This document shows, piece after piece, positions 8,194 to 18,004 of a stretch of 64,000 bases of DNA (position 1 is its first letter; each line of letters opens with the position of its first letter). The notes under the pieces were generated by a model. It was not told the DNA's origin. It saw only the letters and a program-made list of their open reading frames with translations, and did no database searches. The DNA lies in assembly GCF_011777495.1 (NCBI RefSeq), contig NZ_JAATJS010000001.1, positions 372,001 to 436,000 on the forward strand, written 5' to 3'. The stretch is from Microvirga terricola. Its GTDB lineage: Bacteria; Pseudomonadota; Alphaproteobacteria; Rhizobiales; Beijerinckiaceae. Position numbers and translations under genes: made by a program.

Positions 8194-9848
8194 AGCGGCG
8201 CATTCTTGTCGTCGGCGGTGCGGGCGCCTTCGGCCGGAGGCTCGTCGAAAGCCTTCTCGCCACAACGGATGCCGTGGTGCTCATCGGCGGGCGCAATCCT
8301 GAGCGTCATGCGAACCTGATTCAGGATTTCAAGAATCGCTACGGCCATGGGCGGACCGAGACGCTCATCATCGACCGCAATGCAGCCCTCGAAGTGCTCG
8401 GCGCAGCAAAGCCCTTCTGCGTGATTGATGCCGCCGGGCCATTTCAAGGTGAAGAGCCTCATCTTGGGCGCGCAGCGATTGCGACAGGCTGCCATTATGT
8501 GGACCTGGCTGATGCCCGCGATTTCGTGGCCGGCTTCACGGGTCTCGATGAGGCGGCGCGCGAGGCGAATGTCCTGGCCGTGACAGGCGCGAGCTCGACG
8601 CCGGCCCTTTCCGGCGCAGCGCTGGCGGCGCTGACGGATGGCTGGTGGCAGGTCGATGAGATCGCTCTCGCCATCTCGCCCGGCAACCGTGCGCCGCGCG
8701 GCCTGTCGGTGATCGCCGCGATCCTGGCCTATGCGGGACAACCCATCCACCTCCGGCTCGATGGCCGTTGGACCACGCGCCGCGGCTGGGGCGCGCTGGT
8801 GAGGCGCGACATGCCGGGCCCCGGGCCGCGCTGGTTGTCCTTGTGCGAAACGCCGGATCTCGACCTTCTGCCCGTTCGCTATCCTTCGGCCCGCACGGTC
8901 ATCTTTCGTGCCGGATTGGAGCTTTCCATCCTGCATCTCGGGCTCTGGCTGCTCACGCTGCCGGTGCGCCTGAAGATCATCCGCTCTCTTCGTCCTTATG
9001 CGTTCCTCCTTCAGACCGTCGCATCCTGGTTCGAACCTTTCGGCACGGATCGCGGCGGCATGAGTGTAGAAGCCTCAGGCCGAGATCGGGATGGCCGCCC
9101 CATTCAGGCCGTCTGGTCGCTGGTCGCGGAGGCCGGCGACGGCCCCAACATTCCGGTCCTGCCGGCGCTCGCGCTCATCCGCGGCCAGCTCGATGGCCAC
9201 ATCGCGGCAAGCGGCGCAAGGATCGCGAGCGATCTCCTCTCCCTCGATGCCATTGAACGCGAATTCGCCCGCTTTCGTATCACGGTGCGCCGCGCCTTGA
9301 GTTGGCCTGAAGGCGACAGCGTGTTCGCGAAAGCCATCGGCCCCGACATCGCGCGCCTTCCGCCTTCTGTGCGAAAAATTCACACAAGCGCTCTCGTCCG
9401 TCTCACGGGCCGCGCCACCATCGAGAGCGCCCCGCATTGGATGGCGAGAATCATCGCGCGGCTTTTTCGGTTTCCCGCAGGCACGCCGGATGAAACAGCG
9501 GACGTTCTGCTCAAGCGACACGACAACAAGGAAATCTGGACCCGCCGCTTCGGGCGCTCGGCGTTTCACAGCACGCTCAAGCCCGGTCCCGCGCCCCGGC
9601 GTGTCTATGAGCGCTTCGGCCCGTTCGATTTCGAGCTGGAGGTGACGCCTGACGAATCCGGCTTCACGCTGGCCGTCGTCGGATGGCGCATCGGCCCCCT
9701 GCGCCTGCCTCAATGTCTCGCACCGCGAACGCCTTCGAAGGCTTTCGTCGACGAGGAGGGCCGCTATAGCTTCGACGTGACGATCACGCTGCCCTTCCTC
9801 GGGCGGCTGGTGCGCTATCGCGGCTGGTTGCTGCCGGTCGACGAATAA
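8190..9848 (+). CDS. Saccharopine dehydrogenase-like NAD(P)-binding protein with C-terminal DUF4166
   Basis: 552 residues from the ATG that overlaps the upstream stop. The N-terminus MKRRILVVGGAGAFGRRLVE is a Rossmann fold with the phosphate-binding GGAGAFG loop; VIDAAGPFQG near 80 and CHYVDLADARDFV near 101-113 are typical of trans-acting enoyl reductase or saccharopine dehydrogenase-like proteins. From about residue 460 the sequence (YERFGPFDFELEV to FLGRLVRYRGWL) matches DUF4166. The substrate is unknown. Translational coupling to a DUF393 protein suggests a joint redox function, possibly on lipids. Confidence 0.85.
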   Translation: MKRRILVVGGAGAFGRRLVESLLATTDAVVLIGGRNPERHANLIQDFKNRYGHGRTETLIIDRNAALEVLGAAKPFCVIDAAGPFQGEEPHLGRAAIATGCHYVDLADARDFVAGFTGLDEAAREANVLAVTGASSTPALSGAALAALTDGWWQVDEIALAISPGNRAPRGLSVIAAILAYAGQPIHLRLDGRWTTRRGWGALVRRDMPGPGPRWLSLCETPDLDLLPVRYPSARTVIFRAGLELSILHLGLWLLTLPVRLKIIRSLRPYAFLLQTVASWFEPFGTDRGGMSVEASGRDRDGRPIQAVWSLVAEAGDGPNIPVLPALALIRGQLDGHIAASGARIASDLLSLDAIEREFARFRITVRRALSWPEGDSVFAKAIGPDIARLPPSVRKIHTSALVRLTGRATIESAPHWMARIIARLFRFPAGTPDETADVLLKRHDNKEIWTRRFGRSAFHSTLKPGPAPRRVYERFGPFDFELEVTPDESGFTLAVVGWRIGPLRLPQCLAPRTPSKAFVDEEGRYSFDVTITLPFLGRLVRYRGWLLPVDE

Positions 9849-11143
9849 AGATCCGCCCGCGTCGACGGCAGTCCTGCCGGGCCGCGGGTGCGCTTGGAGG
9901 CGAGGGTCTGGTTGACGCCCACCGCTGCGCGCTCGAAGGCGAGCGAGCAGCCCGCGAGATAGATGAGCCACATGCGCGTCTTCTCGGGGCCGACGAGCGC
10001 CTCCGCCTCGGCGCGGCGGGCGTTGAGGTTTTCCCACCACAGCCGCGTCGTGTGCTGATAGTGCTCGCGCCAAGCCTCGACGTCGTGCACCTCGAAGCCG
10101 TGGCGTTCGAGATTGGCGACCGACATGCCGAGATGATCGAGTTCCCCGCCGGGGAAGATGTAGCGCGTGAGCGCCTTGTATTCCGGCTTGAGCTTCTGGA
10201 ACGCCTTGTCGGAGCGCTTGGCGCGGCGTGCGATGGTGTGATGCAGATAAAGTCCGCGCGGGCGCAGCAGACGGTTCACTGAGCTGAAATATTCGGCGTG
10301 GTTGCGCAGGCCCACCTGTTCGAACATGCCGATGGAGGAGATCTTGTCGAACTCGCCTTCCATCTGCGTGTAGTCCTTCAGCACGACCTTCACGCGTTCC
10401 TGCAGGCCGAGGCGGGCGATCTTTTCGCGGGCGATCTTGGCCTGCTCTTCGGCCAGCGTCACGCCCGTCGCCTTCACGCCATAGTGCTGCGCCGCATGGC
10501 AGATGAGCGCGCCCCAGCCGCAGCCGATGTCGAGAAAGCGCTCGCCGGGCTGCAGGCGCAGCTTGCGGCAGATCATATCGAGCTTGTCGAACTGCGCCTT
10601 GGCGATGTCGTTGTGCCAATCGGGCGTGAAATAGGCGCAGGTATAGACCATCTCCGGGTCGAGGAAGAGCTGATAGAACTCGTTCGACACGTCGTAATGA
10701 TAGGCGACGTTGCGCTTGTTGGTCTCAGGCTTTCCGTCGCGCGCATCGGGGTTGTCCTTCACCCCGTCGAGCGGGCGCGGCATATTCGCGGGCGCTTTCA
10801 GGAATTGGAAAGCCGTCTTGAGCGCCTTCAGCTTGCTTACGCCGCGCAGCTGACGAGCGACCTTGCCGCGCGGGCGCTGCGCCGCGAGATCGAAGATCGT
10901 GCCGTTCTTCAAATCGAGCAGGCCCGCCACGTGGGCGTTGATGACGGTGTCGAGGGTCGGGCGACGCAAGAGAGACGCGATCACGCTCTCGCGGGCAATC
11001 ACGAGGCGCATGGCGTGGGGCGCAAGATCCACTGGGACCGTGGAGCCGTCCCACAACTCGAAGCCGAAAGAGAGGTCGAGCGCCCGCCGAGCCTCGGCCA
11101 GGAGATCGCGAAACATCTCCAGCCGCTCTTTTGCCCCCGTCAT
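9815..11143 (-). CDS. cfa: Cyclopropane-fatty-acyl-phospholipid synthase family methyltransferase
   Basis: 442 residues from the ATG at 11143, which has AAGGAT just upstream; the frame extends to 11215 without family similarity. NVAYHYDVSNEFYQLFLDPEMVYTCAYF and the SAM-binding LDIGCGWGALI (204-214) are diagnostic; FEQVGLRNHAEYF and the YIFPGGELDHLG stretch follow. It transfers a methylene group from S-adenosylmethionine to unsaturated acyl chains of membrane phospholipids. Its 3' end overlaps the convergent DUF4166 gene by 34 bases, so the last eleven codons of each are read on opposite strands. Confidence 0.94.
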   Translation of the reverse strand: MTGAKERLEMFRDLLAEARRALDLSFGFELWDGSTVPVDLAPHAMRLVIARESVIASLLRRPTLDTVINAHVAGLLDLKNGTIFDLAAQRPRGKVARQLRGVSKLKALKTAFQFLKAPANMPRPLDGVKDNPDARDGKPETNKRNVAYHYDVSNEFYQLFLDPEMVYTCAYFTPDWHNDIAKAQFDKLDMICRKLRLQPGERFLDIGCGWGALICHAAQHYGVKATGVTLAEEQAKIAREKIARLGLQERVKVVLKDYTQMEGEFDKISSIGMFEQVGLRNHAEYFSSVNRLLRPRGLYLHHTIARRAKRSDKAFQKLKPEYKALTRYIFPGGELDHLGMSVANLERHGFEVHDVEAWREHYQHTTRLWWENLNARRAEAEALVGPEKTRMWLIYLAGCSLAFERAAVGVNQTLASKRTRGPAGLPSTRADLYSSTGSNQPR

Positions 11144-11251
11144 ATCCTTACCCCCTTTGGTCGGCGACACCGTAACGGGACCCTCGCCAGGGAACAACGC
11201 CCCCGGCAGGGGCAACGGGCGCGTTACCCCCTGAAAAAGATGAGACGGTTT

Positions 11252-11488
11252 TCAGAAGTCGCTCGCGAGGCCTTTGACTTCCCAATCCTCGTAGCGCACC
11301 GGCTCCAACCCGCCGCGTCCGAGATGTTCCTTCTGCTTGGCCAGCTCCGCCGCGCGGGCGTCGATCTCGCGGCGGCGCTCGGCCGCCTCTGCAAGCGCCC
11401 GCCGGGCGGCGGGGGAGAGGTCCTTGCCGGGGGCCGCCCCTGCGATTTCATGCGGAAGGCTTGTCTTGGTCGTCTCGTTCGTGCTCAT
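11252..11488 (-). CDS. DUF1674 protein, succinate dehydrogenase assembly factor 4-like
   Basis: 78 residues from the ATG at 11488. The C-terminal PVRYEDWEVKGLASDF is the conserved DUF1674/SDHAF4 block (usual form RYGDWExKGRxxDF); the N-terminal half is charged and Ala-rich. In eukaryotes SDHAF4 binds the flavinylated SdhA subunit during complex II assembly; the bacterial role is inferred from that. The upstream open frame to 12556 is antisense to htpX and not coding. It lies 108 bases upstream of cfa on the same strand and is divergent from htpX. Confidence 0.88.
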   Translation of the reverse strand: MSTNETTKTSLPHEIAGAAPGKDLSPAARRALAEAAERRREIDARAAELAKQKEHLGRGGLEPVRYEDWEVKGLASDF

Positions 11489-11573
11489 GAGGCGTCTTAT
11501 GCCAGCTCTTTGGGGCCGTTGCGAGGCCTTGGGACAGGGCGAAACCCTCCCCACATCACCGCAGAGAGGCCTT

Positions 11574-11627
11574 AAAACGAGGTGGAGACCCCGATGAACA
11601 AAAACGAGGTGGAGACCCCGATGAACA
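11574..11627 (+). repeat. Exact tandem duplication of 27 bases spanning the htpX ribosome-binding site and start
   Basis: Bases 11574-11600 and 11601-11627 are identical and adjacent. Each unit holds a GGTGGAG ribosome-binding site and an ATG (11594 and 11621) 6-8 bases later. Because 27 is a multiple of three, both ATGs are in the htpX frame. Confidence 0.95.
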
Positions 11628-12538
11628 CCGTCAAGACCGGAATGCTGCTGGCGGCGCTGACCGCCCTCTTCGGCGTTGTCGGGTACCTGCTCGGCGGCAC
11701 TGCGGGCATGCTCATCGCGCTCGGGCTTGCGGTGGCGACCAACGCCTTCGCCTATTGGAACTCCGACCGCCTCGCGCTCGCTGCCCATCACGCGGTCGAG
11801 GTGGACGAGCGCGCCGCGCCTGAGCTTTTCGCCATGGTCCGCGCCCTGTCGCAGCGGGCGGGCCTGCCGATGCCAAAAGTCTATCTCATCGACAATCCGC
11901 AGCCCAATGCCTTCGCCACCGGGCGCAACCCGGAAAACGCGGCGGTGGCCGCGACGACGGGCATTCTGCAAGCCCTCTCCCGCGAAGAGCTGGCGGGCGT
12001 GATGGCGCACGAACTGGCGCATATCAAGAATCGCGACACGCTGACCATGACGATCAGCGCGACGATTGCGGGCGCGATTTCCTCGCTTGCGCAATTCGGC
12101 CTGTTTTTCGGGCGCGGCAACCGAGGCGGCGCAATGACGGGACTTCTCGCCGCGATCATCGCGCCTCTCGCCGCCATGATTCTTCAGATGGCGATCAGCC
12201 GCTCGCGCGAGTATGAAGCCGACCGGATCGGCGCGGAAATTTCCGGCCAGCCGCTGGCGCTCGCCTCCGCCCTTGCCAAGATCGCGGGCGGTGTGGCCCA
12301 TATCCCCAACCCCGACGCGGAAAGCCACCCGGCGACCGCGCCGCTCTTCATCATCAATCCCCTCTCGGGCCAAGGTATGGACAATTTGTTTTCGACCCAT
12401 CCGGCGACGGAAAATCGCATCGCCGCTCTGCAGGCGCTGGCGCAGCAGATGGGCGCGACCGCCGCGCCCGGCGCGTTCTCGCGCCAGGCTTCCACGAGCC
12501 CGTGGAACACCTCCACCCGCCGCGGACCCTGGGGTTAA
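11621..12538 (+). CDS. htpX: Zinc metalloprotease HtpX
   Basis: 305 residues if started at 11621 ([13 protein letters not shown]); starting at the duplicated upstream ATG (11594) adds nine residues. Two N-terminal membrane helices (about 5-23 and 27-45) precede the catalytic HELAH at 130-134; two more hydrophobic segments (about 145-163 and 175-192) and the third ligand region [11 protein letters not shown] follow. HtpX is an inner-membrane M48 protease with a cytoplasmic active site that removes misfolded membrane proteins. rsmB follows with a 3-base gap. The duplicated initiation region could raise or alter translation. Confidence 0.95.
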   Translation: MNTVKTGMLLAALTALFGVVGYLLGGTAGMLIALGLAVATNAFAYWNSDRLALAAHHAVEVDERAAPELFAMVRALSQRAGLPMPKVYLIDNPQPNAFATGRNPENAAVAATTGILQALSREELAGVMAHELAHIKNRDTLTMTISATIAGAISSLAQFGLFFGRGNRGGAMTGLLAAIIAPLAAMILQMAISRSREYEADRIGAEISGQPLALASALAKIAGGVAHIPNPDAESHPATAPLFIINPLSGQGMDNLFSTHPATENRIAALQALAQQMGATAAPGAFSRQASTSPWNTSTRRGPWG

Positions 12539-12541
12539 GAC

Positions 12542-13855
12542 GTGGATCAATCTCAAGAACAGGCGGGCCTCGGCCCGCGCCGTCTCGCCTGGAACGCCGT
12601 CACCGAGACGCTGAAGCGCCGCGTGCCGCTCGACGACGTTCTCGATGAGTTAGGACCAGCGGAAAACCTTTCGTCGCGCGATGAAGCCTTGGCCCGCGCC
12701 ATCGCCATCGTCACCTTCCGCCGCCTCGGCACCATCGGGCAGGCTTTGCGCGACCGGCTCGACAAGGCCGCGCGGGATGAGCGGCTGTTGCACCTTCTCG
12801 CCATCGGCGCGGCGCAGATTCTTTATCTCGACGTGCCCGACCATGCCGCCGTCGACACCGCCGTGCAGCTGGCGCAGTCCGAGCATCGACTGAAGCATGC
12901 AGGCGGACTCATCAATGCCGTCCTGCGCCGCGTGGCGCGCGAGCGGGAGGCGATTCTAGGCAAGCAGGATGCCTGGCTCGACACGCCGACCTGGCTCGAA
13001 GAGGGCTGGGTGTCTCATTACGGCGAGGAGCTGGCTGCAAAAATCGCCGCGGCTCATCGCGCCATGCCTTCAGTCGATCTGACCGTGAAGGGCGACGCGG
13101 CTGCTTGGGCCGAGCGCCTCGGCGGCATTCTGCTGCCGACCGGCAGCGTGCGCCTCACCGAACGCACCGCGATCCGCGACCTGCCCGGCTATGACGAAGG
13201 CGCGTGGTGGGTGCAGGACACCGCCGCTGCCATCCCCGCCCGTCTTCTGCGCCCGCAACCCGGCGAGCGCATCGCCGATCTCTGCGCCGCGCCGGGCGGC
13301 AAGACGGCGCAGCTTGCCGCCGCCGGCGCCGATGTGCTCGCGGTCGACCGCTCGGCCAAGCGCCTGAAGCGGCTCGAGGAGAATCTGGCGCGCCTCAACC
13401 TGACGGTCGCGACCCGCGCCATCGACGCAGAAAAGCTCGACGAAAAGCCTTTCGACGCCATCCTGCTCGATGCCCCCTGCTCCGCCACCGGCACCATCCG
13501 CCGCCATCCCGACGTCGCCTGGACGAAGGACGGGGATGACCTGCGCAAGCTCGCGGCCCTCCAGTCGCGTCTGCTCGACAAGGCGGCAAGCCTGCTGAAA
13601 CCCGGCGGACGACTGGTCTATTGCACCTGTTCCCTCGAAGCCGAGGAAGGTGAAATCCAAGCGGAGGCTTTCCTCAACCGCCATCCCGAAATGAAGCGCG
13701 AGCCGATCACGCCGGACGAGATCGGCGGCATGACTGAGTGCCTGACGCCCGCCGGCGACCTGCGCACCCTGCCCTGCCACCTGGATCTGCCCGACCACGA
13801 CCGCAGCGGCCTCGACGGGTTCTTCGCGGCGCGGTTCATCCACAGCGAGTCTTGA
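12542..13855 (+). CDS. rsmB: 16S rRNA (cytosine-967-C5)-methyltransferase family protein (RsmB/NOL1/NOP2/Sun)
   Basis: 437 residues from a GTG three bases after the htpX stop. The N-terminal ~140 residues resemble the NusB-like domain; the methyltransferase part has the SAM loop LCAAPGGKTAQL, DAPCSATGTIRRHPD with C313, and YCTCSLEAEEGE with catalytic C363. It methylates C5 of a cytosine in 16S rRNA, C967 in the E. coli numbering. The neighbours on both sides (htpX, heparinase-like, purH) match a conserved Hyphomicrobiales order. No better start is visible downstream. Confidence 0.9.
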   Translation: MDQSQEQAGLGPRRLAWNAVTETLKRRVPLDDVLDELGPAENLSSRDEALARAIAIVTFRRLGTIGQALRDRLDKAARDERLLHLLAIGAAQILYLDVPDHAAVDTAVQLAQSEHRLKHAGGLINAVLRRVAREREAILGKQDAWLDTPTWLEEGWVSHYGEELAAKIAAAHRAMPSVDLTVKGDAAAWAERLGGILLPTGSVRLTERTAIRDLPGYDEGAWWVQDTAAAIPARLLRPQPGERIADLCAAPGGKTAQLAAAGADVLAVDRSAKRLKRLEENLARLNLTVATRAIDAEKLDEKPFDAILLDAPCSATGTIRRHPDVAWTKDGDDLRKLAALQSRLLDKAASLLKPGGRLVYCTCSLEAEEGEIQAEAFLNRHPEMKREPITPDEIGGMTECLTPAGDLRTLPCHLDLPDHDRSGLDGFFAARFIHSES

Positions 13856-13929
13856 GAGTCGGGCCCGCCGATTACCAGTTGTTAACCGATTGGCGAGAAC
13901 TCCTAATCTAAGCTGCCGTTGGACTAGGC

Positions 13930-15714
13930 ATGACAAGAGGAGCGCGACGCTTGGATTGGGGGCCGGATCGCTGGCGGCTATACCGTCTCGCCTTAAGCGA
14001 GAGCGGTCGCGCTTTGCGTGGCGGCGTCGCCTGGGGCCTGTCCAAGGTTTTCCTCGGCACCACGGTTCCGACGCGGCTGCTCTTCGCGCCGCAGGATCTG
14101 CGCACCGCCGACCCGACCATTGCCACCGACATCTATTCCGGCTTCTTCTCTTTCGCGGGCCGCGCGATCACGACCAGCGGGCGCTCGCCTTTCGGTTTCG
14201 CGCCGCCGAGCCGCGCCTGGGCGGAAACGCTTTATGGCTTCGGCTGGCTGCGCCACCTGCGCGCCGCTGGCACGGCGCTCGCCCAAGCCAATGCCCGTTC
14301 GCTCGTCGACGAATTCGTGACCTCGAAACTCGGCGACCGCAGCGTCGCCTCCAACACGCAAGTGCTGGCGCGGCGGCTGATGTCCTTCATCAGCCAGTCA
14401 CCGTTGATTCTCGAAGGTGCGGACCACGCGTTTTACCAGCGCTTCCTGCGCATCATCGGCCAGAGCGTCCGCGACCTCGAACGCCATGTCCGCGCGGGTG
14501 CCCTTCCCTACGACCAGCTCATCGCCGCCATCGCGCTTTGCTATGCGGGCTTGTGCTGCGAGGGGCTAGAAAAGACTTTGAGACGGTCGAGCCGCCTTCT
14601 GGTGCGCGAACTCGAACGTCAGATTTTGGCCGATGGCGGCCATGCCAGCCGCAACCCGCGTGCGGTCGTTGATCTCCTGTTCGACCTTCTGCCCCTGCGC
14701 CAGATGTTCGCGAGCCGCGAGGTCGATACGCCGGAAGAGCTGCTGCACGCCATCGACCGCATGTTGCCGATGGTGCGCCTGTTCCGCCATGGCGACGGCA
14801 CGCTCTCGCACTTCAACGGCATGGGCGTGACAGCAGCGGACCATCTGGCGACGCTTTTGACCTATGACGACATGCGCAGCCAGCCGATCCAGCACGCGCC
14901 CTATTCCGGCTATGAGCGGCTGGAGGCGGGGCGCTCGCTCGTCATCGCGGATGTCGGCGGCGTGCCGCCGACCCTGCTCTCGGCGGAAGCGGGCGCGGGC
15001 TGCCTGTCCTTCGAGTTTTCCAGCGGCCCGCAGCGGATCGTCGTCAATTGCGGCACGCCGCGCATCGCCACCGACACGATTTTGCAGGCCGCGCGCTCGA
15101 CGGTGGCGCATTCCACTGCCTCCTGCGACGACATCTCCTCCTGCCAGATGGTCACGGTCAAAGGCATGGCGCTCGACCGCGCGGTGGCGCGCTGGCTCCT
15201 GAAGCGGATCGGCCCCGTCGTCATCAGCGGTCCGGAGCAGGTCAGCACTGAGCGCGGCGAGCGCGAACACGCCCCGACCCTTCATGCCAGCCATGACGGC
15301 TATCGCGCCCGCTTCGGCCTCATCCATGAGCGGCGCTGGCTGCTGGCGCCCAAGGGCGAGGCGTTGCTGGGCGAGGACGTCTTCCGCAGCGACGGCGGCG
15401 AGGCGAAGCCCGGCGAAGTCATCATCCGCTTCCACCTCGCGCCGGGGGTGAAGGCCAGCCGCGCGCAGGGGGGACGGGTGGTCATGCTGCTCCTGCCGAA
15501 CCGCGAGGCGTGGCAGTTCTCCGTTGCGCCGGGCGAGGCTTTCGTCGAGGACAGCGTTTTCCTTGCTGCCTCCGACGGCATGCGCCGCACAGAACAGATC
15601 GTCCTGGCCATCCGCCCGCTGGAGACGCCCTCCATCCGCTGGCGCTTCGAGCGCCTGGCACGTCCCTACAATGCCGAGGCGCAGCAGGGCGCGGCGACGC
15701 CTGAATTGATCTGA
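13930..15714 (+). CDS. Heparinase II/III family protein
   Basis: 594 residues. The central and C-terminal parts match the heparinase II/III-like beta-sandwich region (GDGTLSHFNGMGVTAADHL, SGYERLEAGRSLVIADVGGVPP, AEAGAGCLSFEFSSGPQRIVVNCGTP, THATLHASHDGYRARFG-like block near residue 450), preceded by an alpha-helical toroid. No clear signal peptide is seen at the N-terminus. The gene is habitually found between rsmB and purH in this order and its true substrate is unknown; polysaccharide lyase activity is only implied by the family. Confidence 0.9.
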   Translation: MTRGARRLDWGPDRWRLYRLALSESGRALRGGVAWGLSKVFLGTTVPTRLLFAPQDLRTADPTIATDIYSGFFSFAGRAITTSGRSPFGFAPPSRAWAETLYGFGWLRHLRAAGTALAQANARSLVDEFVTSKLGDRSVASNTQVLARRLMSFISQSPLILEGADHAFYQRFLRIIGQSVRDLERHVRAGALPYDQLIAAIALCYAGLCCEGLEKTLRRSSRLLVRELERQILADGGHASRNPRAVVDLLFDLLPLRQMFASREVDTPEELLHAIDRMLPMVRLFRHGDGTLSHFNGMGVTAADHLATLLTYDDMRSQPIQHAPYSGYERLEAGRSLVIADVGGVPPTLLSAEAGAGCLSFEFSSGPQRIVVNCGTPRIATDTILQAARSTVAHSTASCDDISSCQMVTVKGMALDRAVARWLLKRIGPVVISGPEQVSTERGEREHAPTLHASHDGYRARFGLIHERRWLLAPKGEALLGEDVFRSDGGEAKPGEVIIRFHLAPGVKASRAQGGRVVMLLLPNREAWQFSVAPGEAFVEDSVFLAASDGMRRTEQIVLAIRPLETPSIRWRFERLARPYNAEAQQGAATPELI

Positions 15715-15767
15715 GCGCGGACCTGTCAATCCGTTGAGGCACGCAAGGTAGCCCTAAGGGCATCGGA

Positions 15768-16187
15768 ATGGATCAGATGTGGGATTTCATCAAACAATTC
15801 AGCAAACCCAATCCCTCTGAAGACCAGGCTCACGAACGCTCATGGTATGGGATCACTGCCTCTGTCGTGATCTTGGCATTATGGATGCATCGCTTGGGCC
15901 TGTTCTCTGACGTTGTCCCGGCCGCGATGTGCATAGCCTTGGCAATCGTGTTCTGGAGAGGCGAGCGTGGAATCCACCCCTACAGCGGACGACAACGCGT
16001 CGTGAACAAAGGACATTTTCTGCTGGCGACGATCGTCTTCCTAGGGATCGCGGTCGCGCTTCTGAACTCGACGCCTGCCTGGTGGTATCCGACGCCCAGT
16101 CCCTATTGGATTGTCATCCCCTACGCCGCGTTCGTGCTACTCTCGGCATTGCGGGGCTGGCGCATTGACTGGTGGCGGAGCGAGTAG
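15768..16187 (+). CDS. Small membrane protein of unknown function
   Basis: 139 residues with an N-terminal cytoplasmic-looking segment (about 25 residues, acidic and polar) and four hydrophobic segments near residues 28-42, 50-64, 83-100 and 112-129. The tail RGWRIDWWRSE is rich in Trp and Arg. No family is recognised. It lies 53 bases after the heparinase-like gene and 105 bases before purH. G+C is lower than in its neighbours, which hints at a recent arrival. Confidence 0.6.
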   Translation: MDQMWDFIKQFSKPNPSEDQAHERSWYGITASVVILALWMHRLGLFSDVVPAAMCIALAIVFWRGERGIHPYSGRQRVVNKGHFLLATIVFLGIAVALLNSTPAWWYPTPSPYWIVIPYAAFVLLSALRGWRIDWWRSE

Positions 16188-16292
16188 GGTCAGGTTGGCC
16201 GGTTCCGGCGCTTCTGTCGCCTACCCGGTTCCCCTGCCGCCGCCATCGTGCTATCGCGCCGGCAATCTAAAAATCCCTGATGGAGCCGCCCC

Positions 16293-17885
16293 ATGCCGAG
16301 CGACCTGAAGCGTGTTTCCCGCGCCCTTCTTTCCGTGTCCGACAAGACGGGTCTCGTGGACTTCGCCCGGGCGCTTGCGGCGCGCGGCATCGAGCTGGTT
16401 TCGACCGGCGGCACCCACAAAGCGCTGAGCGAGGCGGGCCTGAAGGTGAAGGATGTGAGCGACCTCACCGGCTTTCCGGAAATGATGGATGGCCGGGTCA
16501 AGACGCTTCACCCGGCGGTCCATGGCGGCCTTCTCGGCATCCGCGGGAACCCTGAGCATCAAGCGGCCATGCTCGCCCACGGTATCGTGCCCATCGACCT
16601 TCTGGTGGTGAACCTCTACCCCTTCGAGGCCACTATTGCCGCCAACAAACCTTACGACGACTGCATCGAGAACATCGATATCGGCGGCCCCGCGATGATC
16701 CGCGCCGCTGCCAAGAACCACAACGACGTGGCCGTGGTGGTGGATGGCGGCGATTATGCCGCCGTTCTCGACGAACTCGCCAAGCATGACGGAGCGGTGA
16801 GCCTGGAGCTTCGCCGCAAGCTGGCGCAGAAGGCTTATGCGCGCACGGCGGCTTACGACGCCGCGATCTCCAACTGGTTCGCTGCCGAGCTCGGCGAGGA
16901 CACGCCCGCCTATCGCGCGCTCGGGGGCTCGATTGCCGAAGTGCTGCGCTATGGCGAAAATCCGCACCAATCGGCCGCGTTCTATCGCACGCCCGAGCAG
17001 CGCCCCGGTGTCGCCACCGCGCGGCAGGTGCAGGGCAAGCAGCTCTCCTACAACAACATCAACGACACCGATGCGGCCTATGAGGCGGTGGCAGAGTTCC
17101 TGCCCGAACGCTCCGCCGCCATCGTCATCGTCAAGCACGCGAACCCCTGCGGCGTCGCGGAAGGAACGACGCTTCGCGAGGCTTATGAAAAGGCTTTGCG
17201 CTGCGATCCAGTCTCGGCCTTCGGCGGCATCGTCGCCATGAACCGTCCGCTCGACGCGGAGGCCGCGAAGGCGATCACCGAAATCTTCACCGAAGTCATC
17301 ATCGCGCCCGATGCGAGCGAAGAAGCCATCGCCATCATTGCCGCGAAGAAAAACCTGCGCCTCCTGCTCGCGGGCGGCCTGCCCAATCCGCGTCAGGAGG
17401 GCTTGACGCTGCGCACCGTCGCGGGCGGCTTCCTGGCACAATCGCGCGACAATGCGGTGGTCGACGCCATGGACCTGAAGGTCGTCACCAAGCGCGCGCC
17501 GTCCGACCGCGAGCTGCAGGATCTTCGCTTCGCCTTCCGCGTCGCCAAGCACGTGAAGTCGAACGCCATCGTCTATGCGAAGGACCTCGCCACCGTCGGC
17601 GTCGGCGCCGGCCAGATGAGCCGCGTCGATTCCTCCCGCATCGCCGCCTGGAAAGCCGCCGAAGCAGCGAAGGCCGCAGGCCTGCCGGAGAGCCTCGCCA
17701 AGGGCTCCGTCGTCGCCTCCGACGCCTTCTTCCCGTTCGCCGACGGCCTTCTCGCGGCAGCGGAAGCTGGCGCCACCGCGGTGATCCAGCCGGGCGGCTC
17801 GATGCGCGACGAGGAAGTGATCAAGGCCGCGGATGACGCAGGCCTCGCCATGGTGTTCACGGGGCACCGGCACTTTCGGCACTAG
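16293..17885 (+). CDS. purH: Bifunctional AICAR transformylase / IMP cyclohydrolase
   Basis: 530 residues. The N-terminal MGS-like IMP cyclohydrolase domain holds [23 protein letters not shown] and [11 protein letters not shown]; the transformylase domain holds [23 protein letters not shown] and [11 protein letters not shown], ending TGHRHFRH. It catalyses the last two steps of IMP synthesis in the cytoplasm. Length and all active-site motifs are normal. Confidence 0.98.
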   Translation: MPSDLKRVSRALLSVSDKTGLVDFARALAARGIELVSTGGTHKALSEAGLKVKDVSDLTGFPEMMDGRVKTLHPAVHGGLLGIRGNPEHQAAMLAHGIVPIDLLVVNLYPFEATIAANKPYDDCIENIDIGGPAMIRAAAKNHNDVAVVVDGGDYAAVLDELAKHDGAVSLELRRKLAQKAYARTAAYDAAISNWFAAELGEDTPAYRALGGSIAEVLRYGENPHQSAAFYRTPEQRPGVATARQVQGKQLSYNNINDTDAAYEAVAEFLPERSAAIVIVKHANPCGVAEGTTLREAYEKALRCDPVSAFGGIVAMNRPLDAEAAKAITEIFTEVIIAPDASEEAIAIIAAKKNLRLLLAGGLPNPRQEGLTLRTVAGGFLAQSRDNAVVDAMDLKVVTKRAPSDRELQDLRFAFRVAKHVKSNAIVYAKDLATVGVGAGQMSRVDSSRIAAWKAAEAAKAAGLPESLAKGSVVASDAFFPFADGLLAAAEAGATAVIQPGGSMRDEEVIKAADDAGLAMVFTGHRHFRH

Positions 17886-17912
17886 CACTCAGGCGCGAAC
17901 ATCCAAACCCTT

Positions 17913-17993
17913 GTCATGGCCGGGCTTGTCCCGGCCATCTCGATTCATGAGAGACGCTTCGTATCGGGATCACCGGGACAAGCCCGGGATGAC
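17913..17993. repeat. GTCATGGCCGGG-type inverted-repeat element, copy 1
   Basis: GTCATGGCCGGGCTTGTCC... (17913-17934) is nearly the exact reverse complement of 17973-17993 (CCGGGACAAGCCCGGGATGAC), giving a long stem around a ~38-base centre. It lies in the 3'-3' gap between purH and the leftward UMF1 transporter, where it can also act as a bidirectional terminator. Relatives are at 35002-35085 and 53823-53903. Confidence 0.75.
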
Positions 17994-18004
17994 AGCGGTG
18001 AAGG

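Noticed and set aside
16188..16292. Purine riboswitch upstream of purH
   Set aside because: The leader has none of the conserved purine aptamer loop sequences and is only 105 bases long.
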